Shown here piece by piece: positions 23,105-34,700 of a stretch of 64,000 nucleotides of DNA; within the stretch, counting starts at the first letter, position 1, and each line of letters opens with the position of its first letter. The stretch is from Hyaloperonospora brassicae. Lineage: Eukaryota > Oomycota > Peronosporomycetes > Peronosporales > Peronosporaceae. The notes under the pieces were generated by a model. That model searched no databases. It was not told where the DNA came from and worked only from the letters and a program-made list of their open reading frames with translations. A program made the translations under genes and the position numbers. Location of the stretch: assembly GCA_947650285.1 (NCBI GenBank), contig CANTFL010001451.1, positions 186,001 through 250,000 on the forward strand, in the 5' to 3' direction.

Positions 23105-23598
23105 GAGGTGTGGTGGTGGACGAACGGCTGGATGGACGGAGGTGGGGGGACGATAGATTACTTACCGACTATTGGACGATCGGACCATTGGACGATCGGA
23201 CTATTGGACGATCGGACGGACGACCGGAGCGAGGGCTGCGCACGACTTTGTTCGATTGGGGTTCGCTATGCTGCATCTGTTCACGATAGATGCTTATGCT
23301 GATATTGCATCATGACGGAGAGGAATGGCCGCTGGTCGTAGATGAACACAGAGCTGTGTATGTACATACCCTTCCTGTCCATCGAACGACAGACAATGTA
23401 CACATCTGTTCATGGGAACGACTGCATCGTGTGCGCATAAATGTATTTTTTGCCCAACTTACACACATCCTCAGCACTTGTTGTCCACTTGAGGGACCAC
23501 ATCGACAATCACTGCACCGTACATTGGATCACTTGTCCTATGGACATCTAAAAGGCTGACAGATAGACTTTGGCCGCTCACTGCACGACCGTCGGCGC
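23105..23598. other. intergenic gap between the EF-Ts and P5B ATPase genes
   Basis: Apart from the CCAAT repeat near the EF-Ts start, I see nothing recognisable. It holds the EF-Ts promoter and the 3' region of the P-type ATPase gene; both genes are transcribed on the minus strand. Confidence 0.45.
23167..23214 (-). promoter_or_regulatory. three 16-bp CCAAT-box repeats upstream of EF-Ts
   Basis: Three tandem 16-bp units at 23167, 23183 and 23199, of the form GAC(T/C)ATTGGACGATCG. On the gene's strand each contains CCAAT beside the palindrome CGATCG. They lie 63-110 bases upstream of the ATG, a natural place for promoter elements. Binding by an NF-Y-type factor is inference from the core only. 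Confidence 0.6.
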
Positions 23599-26500
23599 TC
23601 ACTTCTTCATTGGAAGCACGTCCGTGTGGTACTTGTTGCGGAAATAGGAGCGCACGGGGCCAAGCACGACGACGTACTCGAAGAGGATGCTCGTACCAAC
23701 GTTGCCCAGCAGCAGGCCAAGGAACTTGGCGCGAAAGCTCAGCGGCATCGGGATGTCTGGCAGCCCCACAACGTTCGTGCTGCTCGAAATGCGGAAACGG
23801 TCCATGACGATACTTGGCTCGCCCAGCAGCATGTACAAGTCGAGCGCTCCAAGCACGCCGAAGAACACGAGCAGCGTGTAGTTCCGCCAGATGGGCTGCC
23901 GGTACACCGAGCCAAAGCTGAAGACCCACGCGGAAATGTGCTGCTGGAAGATCACCGAGAAGAAGAGCACGGTCGCCAAGTGGTTGTCCGACATGAGCCA
24001 CCACTGTGCGACGTTCACGTTCTCCGGCGAAAACGGACAGTACCAGACCTGACTCGACAGCATGTGGATCGCGCAGCTCAGGTAAATGGTATTGATCGCC
24101 TGCTGGCCCAGCAGAGACGTCAACGTCGTGGGTCCGATCAGACTGGACGTCGGTCGAGCTGCTTTCAGCTCCTCCAGCGGCTTCGACAGCGTGATCACGT
24201 ACGAACACCCGACCAGCATGAAGCCTTCCACGAGAATCCAGCACCATTGCGACAGACTGATGGCGTGGTAGTACATGAACAACCGAAAGCACGATCCAAT
24301 GAGGCCGTACATGATAAGGAACTTCACGGACGCGAACGACGTGGCCACACTGCAGCGCCCTTCGCGGCACAGATCAACCACCGACTGGATCGACTTGTCC
24401 CTGCTTGTGAACGGGGACACGACCGACGCCTCGGCATCGCTGAGCGCGACGCCAGCATGCGCGAAGCGTAACGCACCGCAATCATTGCCACCGTCGCCGC
24501 ACATACCAGTCACCGCTCCTGTCTCCATGTGCAGCTTCACGCACTCGACCTTCCCGTCAGGCGTCATGCGACTAAAGATGCGGATGTTCAGCAGCAAGTC
24601 CCGGATCTTGCCGGTGGCCACCAAGTAATCAAACGCTACGCCTGTGACAGCCAGTTCCGCGTCTTCGTCGTGCTCCACCAAGTGCTTCACCTGGGCCAAG
24701 TCGTACTCTTCACCCGAGTCCACGTCGCGCCACACGAGCTTCTTCGTCTCGGGTGCCGACGCCGACGTCATCTCAGCTAAAATCACGCGCGAGCTCGACT
24801 CCACCATACCGCTTTGACGCGCAATGTAGCACCCGCACATGGCATTGTCACCCGTGATCATGACCGTGCGGATGTCGCCACCCTTGAGCTTCGCAATAGC
24901 ATCCGCCGTGTCTTCCTTCAGCTCGTTCCGGAACAGGATCAAGCCCAAGAGCGACAGGTTCTCGTCCACAGCGTCCCGGTCGTTGGCAAAGCTCATAACC
25001 TCATCGTGCGTCCACTCCTGCGGTAGTTCACGGTACGACAGACCCAACACGTAACAACCGTCCTTCGCAAGCCGGTCAGCCACGCTCTTGTACTCATCCG
25101 GCACGGTGGCAGCCGTGCTGAGCTGCTGCATGCGCTCGTACGAGCCTTTGCAGAACACAAAGTACCTGCCGCTCTTGCGGTTGCGTACGACAACACTCAT
25201 GGACATGCGGTGGTGGTCAAAGTCGTAGCGCTTGATGAACTCCAGCTCGAGTTCCCGATCCGTGTTGGACCTCACATACGGCTGCGCGCCTTCCTCCTCC
25301 ACGAGCGTCCAGCCCGTGGACGTGAACATGCGGACTTCCACCTCGTTGCCCACGAGACGATCTTCGAGTGACCCTACCGAGTGGCACGTCGTCAATGCGT
25401 ACAGCAGCTCTTCCGATAGCTGTGCGTCCTTGACATCGCTGACAATGGGGCCGAATCTAGCGTCCTTCACTGGTTGGACGCCGAGGAAGTCGAGCCCCTG
25501 CTTCGTGAGCGTACCCGTCTTGTCGAAGCAAAAGATGCGCACCTTGCCACATAGCGTGATACGCTGCACGTTCAGTGAGAAAATGCCTTGTTTCTCGAGG
25601 CGCTGCGAGGCGTTCACTTGACCGACCGTAATGACGACAGGAAGCAGGGGACTGATTACACAGGACAGCACGAAGATGGCGTAGCAAAACGCAGCGTATC
25701 GGTTGCTCAGCTTCCCGTTGCCGAAGAGGAAGTGGATCACGACGATACAGGCAATGAACGCGTAGACAAGCAGCAGAGCAATCAGGACTTTCAGGTGCTC
25801 GTCATACTTGAAGCGCATCGGGATCGGGAACAAGATCGACTGGATCAACTGACCCTTTGTCGTGTGTGCCCCCGTGGTCTGCACAATCGCCAATATCTCT
25901 TCGTTCCGACCAGAAGAGAGCACGCACGTACCAGCAAACAACGTGTGCTTCTTGCTGCCCTTCTCGGGGTTGTACACCTCGGCACTACGCTCGGGAATCG
26001 GGAACTTCTGGACAGGCATCGATTCGCCCGTCAGCATGGACTCGTCGCACACGGTCGTGCCCTTCACAATGGCCATATCGCACGGCGCTACCCAGTCTTC
26101 CAACACCCGCACAAGATCCCCAGGCGCCAAGTCCGGCGACGACAGCTTGCGCCACTCGCCGTTGCGGCACACCATCACGTCCGTGCGATACCGGGTCATC
26201 TCGACAATCGACGACTGGATCTGGCGCTGGGTGTAAATGTTCACAGCAGCAGCTCCGAGCACGACGATCGTCATGACAATGCCCATGTTCCAGTACGTAA
26301 AGTAGTACCAGACGTAGTAGCACATGACCTGGTAGATGTAAAAGAGCTTGAAAAACTCCTGGGCGATCGAAACGAGGAGAGACGGCATCTCGACGTCCAC
26401 CGAGTTGGGTCCCACCGTATTGATGCGAAGTCGCGCTTCCGTATCCGTCAAGCCGCCCGCTTCTTGATGCATGTCGTCGTACGTCCGTCCGAGCGCGACG

Positions 26501-27816
26501 ACGCCAGGCACAAACCGCTTGTGGTTTTCCTCGTAAATGTACCGCAGGTGCTGGAACTCGACGATCCGAAAATTGTCTTCAACTCGCACGGGGACTGTCG
26601 TGCGGTAGCCACTAAGTCGACCTTTTGGGGCAAAGTAGTTCTCGACCTTTGCCACAAAGTCCGACACGCCCGAGCGATCCGAGAGCATGACTTCCGTCTC
26701 GTCGCGCTTGAGCATGTAGACAAAGTCGCACTCGCTCAGGGGCACGCGAAGGCGGAAGAAGTTGAGGATCCGGTCTTGCAGCGCGACAATAACGACAAAC
26801 CAAACGGACGTGATGACCCACACGATGATAAACACGAGCGCATTGTGCTCGGTCGCGTCAAAGAGCGGCGGCTCAAAGTTGCCATAGTAGTCGACGATAA
26901 TGACGACCAGGAGGACGTTCAGGCCCGCGGACGCCACGACGACACAGCCGAGCACGGCCGACCCGAGCATCGAGCTCGTGAACCCCATCTGGAGAAGGTC
27001 GTCCGCGCCTTCCGTCGGCACGTGGGCGTCCGAGACACAGGCGCTGGAGAACTGACTTGCTGCATTGTGGGCGACGGTCCGCGACTGCTGCGTCTGGGGC
27101 GTCGGCAATAGCTTCTTGTGCATCTCGTCCATTGACTGGTTCGTGGTCTCGTGGACCTTCTTAAAGGCCACCCAACTCCCGAGCACGAGGAAGAACGCGA
27201 GGTACAGCAGGTAAATGATCACCAGCGGCGTCTCGTGGAACGTCGTGAAGCGCGCGTCCGAGACCGTGGACAGCGACTTGCACGCGGCCTTTTGGTCCGT
27301 ATTGACCGAGCCATCGGCCTCCATGAGGCTGTAGCAGCGCGCGCCAATAGGGAACGACGCGTTGTTGTTGCGGACATTGTCGGCGTAGTTCCAGTAGACG
27401 GTGCTGTCCTGCGACGCGGCCGCGAGCGACGCGTTCGTGTCGGCACACTGCAGTGCTTCAGTCAGTGCCCCTGTTGCGGTGTCCACAATCGCTTGGACGC
27501 GACAGATCGTATCGGGTTTGTCGTAGTAGAACTTCTGCGTGCTCGGGTGGTACATTGTATAGGGGAAGTTCACCTGCCGCTGGGCAGCCCATCCCGTGAC
27601 GTAGTACGACTCAAAGGCGCCTCCGGTCGGCCGATTGTACTTTGTAAAGAGCTCGCGCGTCGTCTCAGAGTACTCGCAGCAGTAGTACTCGGGGCGATGG
27701 CGCACGGGGCACGCGGCAAAGTCCATCTGATGCGCTGCGGCCGCGTGCACTTGTTGCACGACCGCTGCAGTCAGAGCCACAACAACGGCCACGACGGACG
27801 AGGCCCAGCGCGGCAT
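23599..27816 (-). CDS. P5B-type P-type ATPase (ATP13A2-like)
   Basis: Intronless, 1,405 aa membrane pump. P5B ATPases in animals and yeast (ATP13A2, Ypk9) sit in lysosomal or vacuolar membranes and include polyamine exporters. Motifs in order: hydrophobic N-terminal segment resembling a signal peptide (about 1-25); Cys-containing luminal stretch; membrane pairs at about 197-220 and 285-345; actuator TGES in DESMLTGES (about 592); the M4 motif read as SPLLPV; phosphorylation site FCFDKTGTLT (Asp about 765); TGDN; hinge MCGDGGNDCGAL (about 1107); then five or six C-terminal membrane segments. The QVNASQRL..IF sequence after M4 and the GDGGNDCGAL hinge fit P5B better than P5A. Odd points: PLLP instead of the family's usual PPALP, and the long cleavable-looking luminal N-terminus. 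Polyamine transport is inference, supported by the nearby synthase gene. Confidence 0.88.
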   Translation of the reverse strand: MPRWASSVVAVVVALTAAVVQQVHAAAAHQMDFAACPVRHRPEYYCCEYSETTRELFTKYNRPTGGAFESYYVTGWAAQRQVNFPYTMYHPSTQKFYYDKPDTICRVQAIVDTATGALTEALQCADTNASLAAASQDSTVYWNYADNVRNNNASFPIGARCYSLMEADGSVNTDQKAACKSLSTVSDARFTTFHETPLVIIYLLYLAFFLVLGSWVAFKKVHETTNQSMDEMHKKLLPTPQTQQSRTVAHNAASQFSSACVSDAHVPTEGADDLLQMGFTSSMLGSAVLGCVVVASAGLNVLLVVIIVDYYGNFEPPLFDATEHNALVFIIVWVITSVWFVVIVALQDRILNFFRLRVPLSECDFVYMLKRDETEVMLSDRSGVSDFVAKVENYFAPKGRLSGYRTTVPVRVEDNFRIVEFQHLRYIYEENHKRFVPGVVALGRTYDDMHQEAGGLTDTEARLRINTVGPNSVDVEMPSLLVSIAQEFFKLFYIYQVMCYYVWYYFTYWNMGIVMTIVVLGAAAVNIYTQRQIQSSIVEMTRYRTDVMVCRNGEWRKLSSPDLAPGDLVRVLEDWVAPCDMAIVKGTTVCDESMLTGESMPVQKFPIPERSAEVYNPEKGSKKHTLFAGTCVLSSGRNEEILAIVQTTGAHTTKGQLIQSILFPIPMRFKYDEHLKVLIALLLVYAFIACIVVIHFLFGNGKLSNRYAAFCYAIFVLSCVISPLLPVVITVGQVNASQRLEKQGIFSLNVQRITLCGKVRIFCFDKTGTLTKQGLDFLGVQPVKDARFGPIVSDVKDAQLSEELLYALTTCHSVGSLEDRLVGNEVEVRMFTSTGWTLVEEEGAQPYVRSNTDRELELEFIKRYDFDHHRMSMSVVVRNRKSGRYFVFCKGSYERMQQLSTAATVPDEYKSVADRLAKDGCYVLGLSYRELPQEWTHDEVMSFANDRDAVDENLSLLGLILFRNELKEDTADAIAKLKGGDIRTVMITGDNAMCGCYIARQSGMVESSSRVILAEMTSASAPETKKLVWRDVDSGEEYDLAQVKHLVEHDEDAELAVTGVAFDYLVATGKIRDLLLNIRIFSRMTPDGKVECVKLHMETGAVTGMCGDGGNDCGALRFAHAGVALSDAEASVVSPFTSRDKSIQSVVDLCREGRCSVATSFASVKFLIMYGLIGSCFRLFMYYHAISLSQWCWILVEGFMLVGCSYVITLSKPLEELKAARPTSSLIGPTTLTSLLGQQAINTIYLSCAIHMLSSQVWYCPFSPENVNVAQWWLMSDNHLATVLFFSVIFQQHISAWVFSFGSVYRQPIWRNYTLLVFFGVLGALDLYMLLGEPSIVMDRFRISSSTNVVGLPDIPMPLSFRAKFLGLLLGNVGTSILFEYVVVLGPVRSYFRNKYHTDVLPMKK

Positions 27817-28032
27817 AGTGCGGACCTACGTGGGGTACAGCGCCGTCTCGGGGCGCGAAGAGGGCGTTGAAGATGCGAACGTGCTGTCGATAGCGGCAGA
27901 AGAGCGAGTGCGGGGAATCGGGTGGTGTCAATTGAGCTTTCAGGGAATATGTGTTTAAGTTTGTTTCGGGGGTTTGTGTGTTTCGGGGGATGGGGAACGA
28001 GTGCGTGTGGGGGGAGCAGTGGAAATTCACAA

Positions 28033-28076
28033 GTGAGCGAGTGAGTGAGTGAGTGAGTGAGTGAGTGAGGGGGGGG
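28033..28076. repeat. GTGA microsatellite followed by poly-G
   Basis: About nine GTGA/GAGT units followed directly by a run of 8 G, upstream of the P5B ATPase gene (about 0.2 kb from its ATG). Confidence 0.9.
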
Positions 28077-29612
28077 CGAGTTTCGTGGCCGATCCTCGAG
28101 CGATACTGTGTCCCGCCGTATCTCTCTCTCGACCTCTTCTCGACCTCTTCTGATTTTCCGGCGGGATGGTCACGAGAAACCGAAAAGGGCCAGACGCGTG
28201 TCGGTTGCTACCGCCGGGACACGCTGGAGAAGGGCGAAAGTAGGCGGCACGCAGGAAGAGGCGGGCGAGAGAGGAGGGCGAGAGAGGAGGAGGGGGCGAG
28301 AGCTGTCCTGACGCCCATTTTCAGATGGGAGGAGTGGCGAGAGCTGTGAAATGGCCCTCTCGGTTTGGTTTCCTTCTCTTCTCCTTCTTCTTCTTCTTCT
28401 TCGTAGTGGACGCCAGTCGAACCCATTTGCATGCACAGGGAGATCGAGAGATGCTCATTGTTGTTGTAGTGTGTGCGTTGTCGTCCCGTAATCGCTTCGC
28501 GACTTGCAGCACGACTCGTAAGCTCTGGCCACGACGCTTGGCCGCGCTCGACTGTTTCCCGTCTGCTTCGTCGGCGCATTTCTCACCAAAGCGCCTGCGT
28601 TTCAGCCACGTACGTACGTACGCGACAGCTCTGTGTTCAACTACTACAGTGGCACACGCAAGCAGACAAGTAGTTTTGCACGCCGGTTCGGGGGGGGAAA
28701 GAGTCCCGAGGGTCGTATGACAATACTGTCGTTCCTCACGCGCCGTTTGAGTGTGCTGTCCGGACCAACGTACACGACCGGCTGCAGCCTCGCGACCTTA
28801 AAGGCGTTGAACGAGTCGGAGGCTGGTCAAGGACCAGGACGTTCCACCTTACATGCACACATGTATCTGCTTCCTGCAGCCCCAGGGGCAATCTTTGAGG
28901 TGGGTGCATCCCTGGAATCTAGAAGAAGGAACGGCGCGGACCAGCAGCAGCTTGATTGAGATCCCGCCCAGCTTGGAGCCACTGGATGACTCCTCAGGTG
29001 CAACACGCAACGCGCCCAATATGGCTTACCGCCTCCACGTGTGAGCTATTCCGCCCACGTCAGCTGATGATGGACCCGCAGGGTGGACTGTGACAATATG
29101 CAGATTGGACGACTTGTTTCCTCGTGGATCGTAACGTGCTTTCCAACTATCTGTGCCACTGTAGTGCCCCTGCGTGAGCGTCTCCACTTTGCTCCATTGA
29201 CTTTCGATGTTGCGTCTGTCTGTCTGTCGTTCATTGCGCGCGCGACATTGTCAAGTGGACACGTGTGTGTCTGAGTGAGTGGGTGCAGCAGATCGTGGAG
29301 ATCAGATGGGAACAGAGCCGTAGGGGGCCCGACAGGTTGCAGCAGCAGTAATAGCTGTCGGCGCGTGCCTATCGATCGTTGTCGCATCCCTCTCAGCTCC
29401 TGACTGGATCTCCACACTTGAAGTTCGACAGCGCTACTGCTGCTGCAGGTGGTCCCATAGCGCGTACCTCCCAAAGGAGCCACTCACTCGCTCACCGTCG
29501 GTGGCCATAACTCGTCTTTCTCGAGCGCTCCCGACTGACTCTATCCCGTTGTGCGTCGGGGCACCTGCAGCCGCCCGTCTGGTGCCACTGTGGGCGTCGC
29601 CATACTGTGCGC

Positions 29613-29634
29613 CTGTCAGTCAGTCAGTCAGTCA
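29613..29634. repeat. GTCA/CAGT tetranucleotide repeat
   Basis: About five tandem units in a gene-poor segment. Confidence 0.9.
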
Positions 29635-31766
29635 CTCCGCCCACTCGCACGTCGCCACATGACAACAGCCCGGACGCAGGCAAACAGCTGCTGGATCAGA
29701 TGGAATAGAAATAGGGTGCGGCTCTTCTGCACAAGCAGACGGCGTTACGTGACGAGAGTGCACTTGATTACGGTTGCGGTGGAGAGCAGTCACGTTCAAG
29801 TGGTACATAGCGCCATCCGATGGCTGATAGGGATACATATGTCCACATACAAATGGGTCGTCTCTCGATCTCGTGCTCGTTGGGGTAGCAAAAAGCCGCT
29901 GGACGTGCATCCCTCAAGTCCCGAAACGGTCAACAGGTCGACACACAGCGAGAGAGAGAGAGAGAGCTGCAGCACAGTTCAATCAAAGGCTGAGCAAAGG
30001 TTTCGAACGAGAGAAAGTTGTGCGAAGCCATATAGTCCATGTGCACGTTTTGCGATAGCACATGGCACTGTCCCTTCGAACCTGTCGCCTCCTGTAACAT
30101 CATGCATGATGCAGCTTTTGTCTGGATGCTCTTGTCAATGCACGATGACGCAGCACTCAGTACTTCGGACCTCACGTGCGTTGCATTCAGTGCAGTGCAG
30201 TGCATGGAGAACCGCCTCGGCGGAAGAAATGGATTATGGTGTCACGTCATCCATCGGGTACTTGCGCCGGCCATTGACTCCGCCTCTCTCGTCTATACAG
30301 AAGTACACGGAATTGTTTAGACCCACGCGCGCGCCGCAAAAACGAGCTCAAGAGAGGCTAATGCTCTCCCGGCTCTGGAACTGCAAGGAGCTGCCGCAAA
30401 GCAGATGCAGTTGTCGCTGTACCTTATTTCCGTCGAGTGCCGACGAATAGAGTCCCCTGTTCGTCGTGACCGTAATCGTTAACGCTCGGCCACCCGTATC
30501 GCGCGTCGTCCCCCCTCGTCTGTCTCCCAGCCATTGCGGCGACTGGACAGACGAGCAGCAGCAGCAGCTGCTGAGCGCGCCGCCTGATTTATGTCGATGC
30601 TATAGATAAGGCGGACAGCGAGACGGATACAGAAAGGGGCGCCGCGACTTCAAGCTCGACCTTCAGCTGCAACAACGTGTCAGTCGCGCGCGTGAAGGCC
30701 GTGTCGGATCAGTTGCTGCACCACTCTTGGCCATTGCGGTGCCCGTGTGTGTATACGAGCGACGACGTCTGCTCGCTCGTTTGAGTCCAGTAGACACACA
30801 CACATACCGGGAACGCCTATATGATCTGCTCGCGCGAGTGTGGTCGTCGGCGACAGGTACCCAACGCTATCGAGAGCTCTATCGCGGCGAGAAGACGTCC
30901 GCGACAACGGCACTAAAATAGAGAGCTCTATCGAAACGGCTCGTGCCTTCAAGTGGACCCGCACATACGAAAGAACTGCTGGGCGAAATGGATACAAAGC
31001 TTTTGCATTCGATGCAGGTCGGACTGTGGCCTAAAGAGTACTGCGGACTGAAGTTTGGTATTGGCGACGCTCGAGCGGTCGCACGTACGGCACCTGATGT
31101 CGAGAGCACAACAGTCGATGTGGATCACCTTATTCGTTGACGCTGCAGAAGACGAGCACAAGTGGCACATCCAAACTCAGGTGTCACCTCGAGAGGCCGT
31201 TGTATGCCAAAAAGATACTTTCGAGACATTACTCAGTCAAAAGCCATCACGGACTCTACCGGATCCAGAAGGCAGGATGTGGTAGTACACTGCCGATCTG
31301 GAGAGCTTAACTCCACAGCAACGAATTGGGTCAACACCACCGGAACGGGTATAGTTTATACAATGAGCTACCAATGCATCACTTGTCTGTGGGTCTAACA
31401 CTGTCGAGCTAAAGTCGTACTTGTATAACATGTAGACATTGCCATTGAGAACAGGCGTTACAGCAGTACTGGGAAATAGACCTGCGGCGACTCAGAGTGA
31501 TAGCAAAGCGGGAACGCACTGGCATGTCGACACGACAGTACAAGGGGTCCGTCTGCTGTAGTGCCAAAGAGAGTCGTCAGACGAAATCCGTATGCTGTTT
31601 CCCAGAACTCACTTGCCCAATCTCTTTGTATCGTAATGCCAATGTATGCAGCAACACCACCGACGTCGCGCACGACAGATGTCGTGTTCACGTGTTTGCC
31701 TTATGGATGACGGCATATGTATCCGCACCGGCCAAGCACAATCAGGTTGAGGCTTCCAGCAGTGCC

Positions 31767-34700
31767 TTACCGATTGCACTCTTCGAGGTCCATGCGGCAG
31801 CACAATTCGTGCAGATACGAACGCATCCACTTATGGCCGTTCCCTCGCGACTTGACAAAGTTGCTCAGTGTTGCCTCGCGCTGAGTCGCTGGTGCGAGCA
31901 AGGCACGCAATGTGGGCTCCATGACAACTTTCTGGCGTCCCGTGAGCATGGGCTCGCCATTGTACAAATAACACGCTGACGTCGGCAATAGTGGAAGGTC
32001 TTGATCCAGATCAGCACCGAGCACCATGTGTACGTCGGAAAATACGGGCAAGGCCTCAACGCGACGGATACTCTCGCAGGCAAAGGCGAGATTCACAAAG
32101 CGAAAGGAGCACGCGGGCACCTGCTTTCCGAGGAGGGAGCTGGCTGTGCTGCATTTAGCTCCAGCCTTGATACTGCTTGACCATAAAAGCGCGAGGATGT
32201 GGTCCGCTTCGCACTCGGACACCAGCAGCACTTGGCCATTCGTGAACACCAGCATGACGTCAATGACGCGTAAAAACTCGATCGTACGGTCTGCGGAAGT
32301 CGGTGCTGCTACTGTGGTGAAGAAATTGATGGTCCCAAAGACGCGTGTGTTGGACCAGAGTCGACCCGCAGAATGGGTCGAGGAGGCCCAGTGTCGAGCG
32401 TATGTGTCCACTTCCATCACTTCCACTTCGCCGCGGAGGTCCTCGACCGATCGAGCTTGCAGGACCTTTCGATAGTCCCACTTCACCTCTTCCGACGGCG
32501 TGCATTCAGGCGTCTCCGTGTCGTCAATTTGGTTCCGTTCGGTCTCCACACGTATCTCACGCTCACATTCGCCCGTGTGCGAGACACAACAGACTTCGTC
32601 ATCAAGTCCGTATGTACAGCTCTGAGAGCAGATGCGAGCAACCAGTGCGTCTTCACAGTCTCCAAACATCAGGCGCGCTTGCGACTCGACAATTCGAGCA
32701 ATCTTGTCCGTGGCCAATGCTTCTTGGTACAGAAGCTCCAAGGACCGATTCTCATCGACGAGCTCCGACGCGGGATTAAGCTGATTTTCACGGTAGCGAA
32801 GACCGCTTGTCGCCCATTCTTGAAGGCCGCGGATACACTCATCTCTCGTGTTGTCCATGACCCAATTCAGCACGTCAACTGCGGTCAACGTCGAAACATT
32901 TTGATGAGCACTTGACTGCGAGATACTCTGCGCCACCTCGTCGAAACTTGCGATCCAAAGTGTTTGGTCGCATCCGAGCTGCCTCATTCGTCCCGCGCCT
33001 TGCATCAACTTGTCCTTTGCAAGTTTCGGTCCCAGAGTCAGCACGGCGGCTGCATTGTGACGGAGTTTTCGATCCGACCCTCGCGAGCGTGCTTCGTCAA
33101 AAATGACAAACGTCTCCTTCTCCAGCATTGGCGCTTGTTCCAACGGCATGACGACCTGTCGAGTCTTTTCGGCAATCATCCAGCAGTTGTGCTCTTTTCG
33201 GCTGTCAAAGTACGTCACGCCAGCAAAGACAAAGTCAAGTTGGTCCAAGAGAAATTTTGCTGCCTCACTGTTTTCCACACCCGCTAGAAGCGCCCCAGTG
33301 TCGATCAGACATTGTGCGTTCTTGTCCATGGCAAACAAAAGCACACTCTGCCATGGGATTGGTCCGCGATTCGGACTCGGAACAATCACCTCATAGCTGT
33401 GCGTCACTTGCATGATCTTGTCAATCATTTTCCCGTTTGTGCCTCGTAGTGACGGCTCATTCGGCTCGTGCTGTGCCACGGACAGCGGAAGCAAACGATG
33501 ATTGTCGTTCGTGCCTGAGAATCCGATCGTATTGCCTCCTGCAGCAAGATTCCACGCTGTTCGGGACAATCGTTGCGGATACTGCTGCGTATCGTTGGGA
33601 AACACGCAGGTGTTCAGGTAGAAGTTTATCGCCTCCATGCAGTACTGGTAAACTCGACACAACGTCTCGAACTGTCGACTGTCGGCAAGACTGACATGCC
33701 GCACGTCGTGCAGAGCCTCTCGGTCATTGCTATTCAAGCCCGGCTCGACACTAGCAAACCATCGATCGTACTGATGTTCCTGCTCCGAGATGTCCAAGCG
33801 CAACAGCTTCTGAAAAGTACATCGGACCTCCTCCTTCGTCAAACCAGCGTGGTAATATCCGAGCAGCGTGAGCACGATACAAACGTCAGGATGGCTGAAC
33901 TCCGACCGCTCTGACGGGACATCCGCAGCCCGAAACGGAATGGCAATCTTCTTCCGTCGCGTACCAGGATGTGGAAGCCCAAAATCAACTCGATAGCGTT
34001 TCTCCAGGCAGTGTTCGAGCACGCCAAATGCTAGCAGTCCTCGCATTACGAGCAGCTGTCGCATGTAAGGTGAGAATCTTTGCACGTATTCGGCAAGGGC
34101 CACTTGCAAACTCATCGTTGGATCCGTAATCGCCGTCACGAGCGCATCAACTGCACTACCATTGCCCAGAGCTTCCAGAAACATCAACTCGAAAGGTGCG
34201 TTGTCAATCAGATCGAGCACTAGTGCTTTCTTCAGCTCGTCTCGGTGACATTCTGTGGATTCTACGATCGTATTGAGGCGAGTGCCTGGATAAGCACCCA
34301 ATCGGGTCGCGTAGTCCGGAGCATTGCACGACACACGTGGCGTCTGGAGCACATTCTTCACTCGACAGCTCAGCGAGGAATCTGCCACAATACGCAACAA
34401 GGCCTCAGCGACAGTCCACCTCTCGACTCCATTGCACAGCGGTTCTGGTGTGCCCACAGCGTATACCAAATGATACTTGTGATGAAGAAGTGCGTCGCAC
34501 TCGTCAAGAACGTCAACAAATTGCGTCTTGTCAAGAAGTTGATCCAACTGCGGTGCGAAAGCGTTTTTGTCGCCTAGCTCCAAACGCTTCAGTTCCAGTG
34601 ACATGCGATGTTCAGGAGATACCATTTGGATGCCGCCAAAGAGCTGAATCTCTTGAAGTGTATCGTGAATGAGCTCGAGTCTCCGAGCATCTATGGCACT

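Larger units (their letters stand above)
27817..31766. other. 4-kb region without supported genes
   Basis: Holds a GTGA run and G run (28033-28076), a CTT run (about 28386-28400), ACGT repeats (about 28609-28620), GTCA repeats (29613-29634) and GA repeats (about 29950-29963). Several ORFs of up to about 260 codons from ATG occur on the plus strand, but their products are dominated by translated simple repeats and match no family I know. The segment from 31,200 to 31,766, downstream of the first giant gene, shows only short frames. Confidence 0.45.

Noticed and set aside
25588..27111. 507-codon plus-strand ORF
   Set aside because: Lies antisense inside the P5B ATPase gene; its product has no family motif, while the minus strand has every P-type ATPase motif.
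29551..30450. 299-codon plus-strand ORF
   Set aside because: Begins at GTG; the first ATG is at 29659. Product includes translated GTCA and GA repeats and resembles no family; treated as non-coding.
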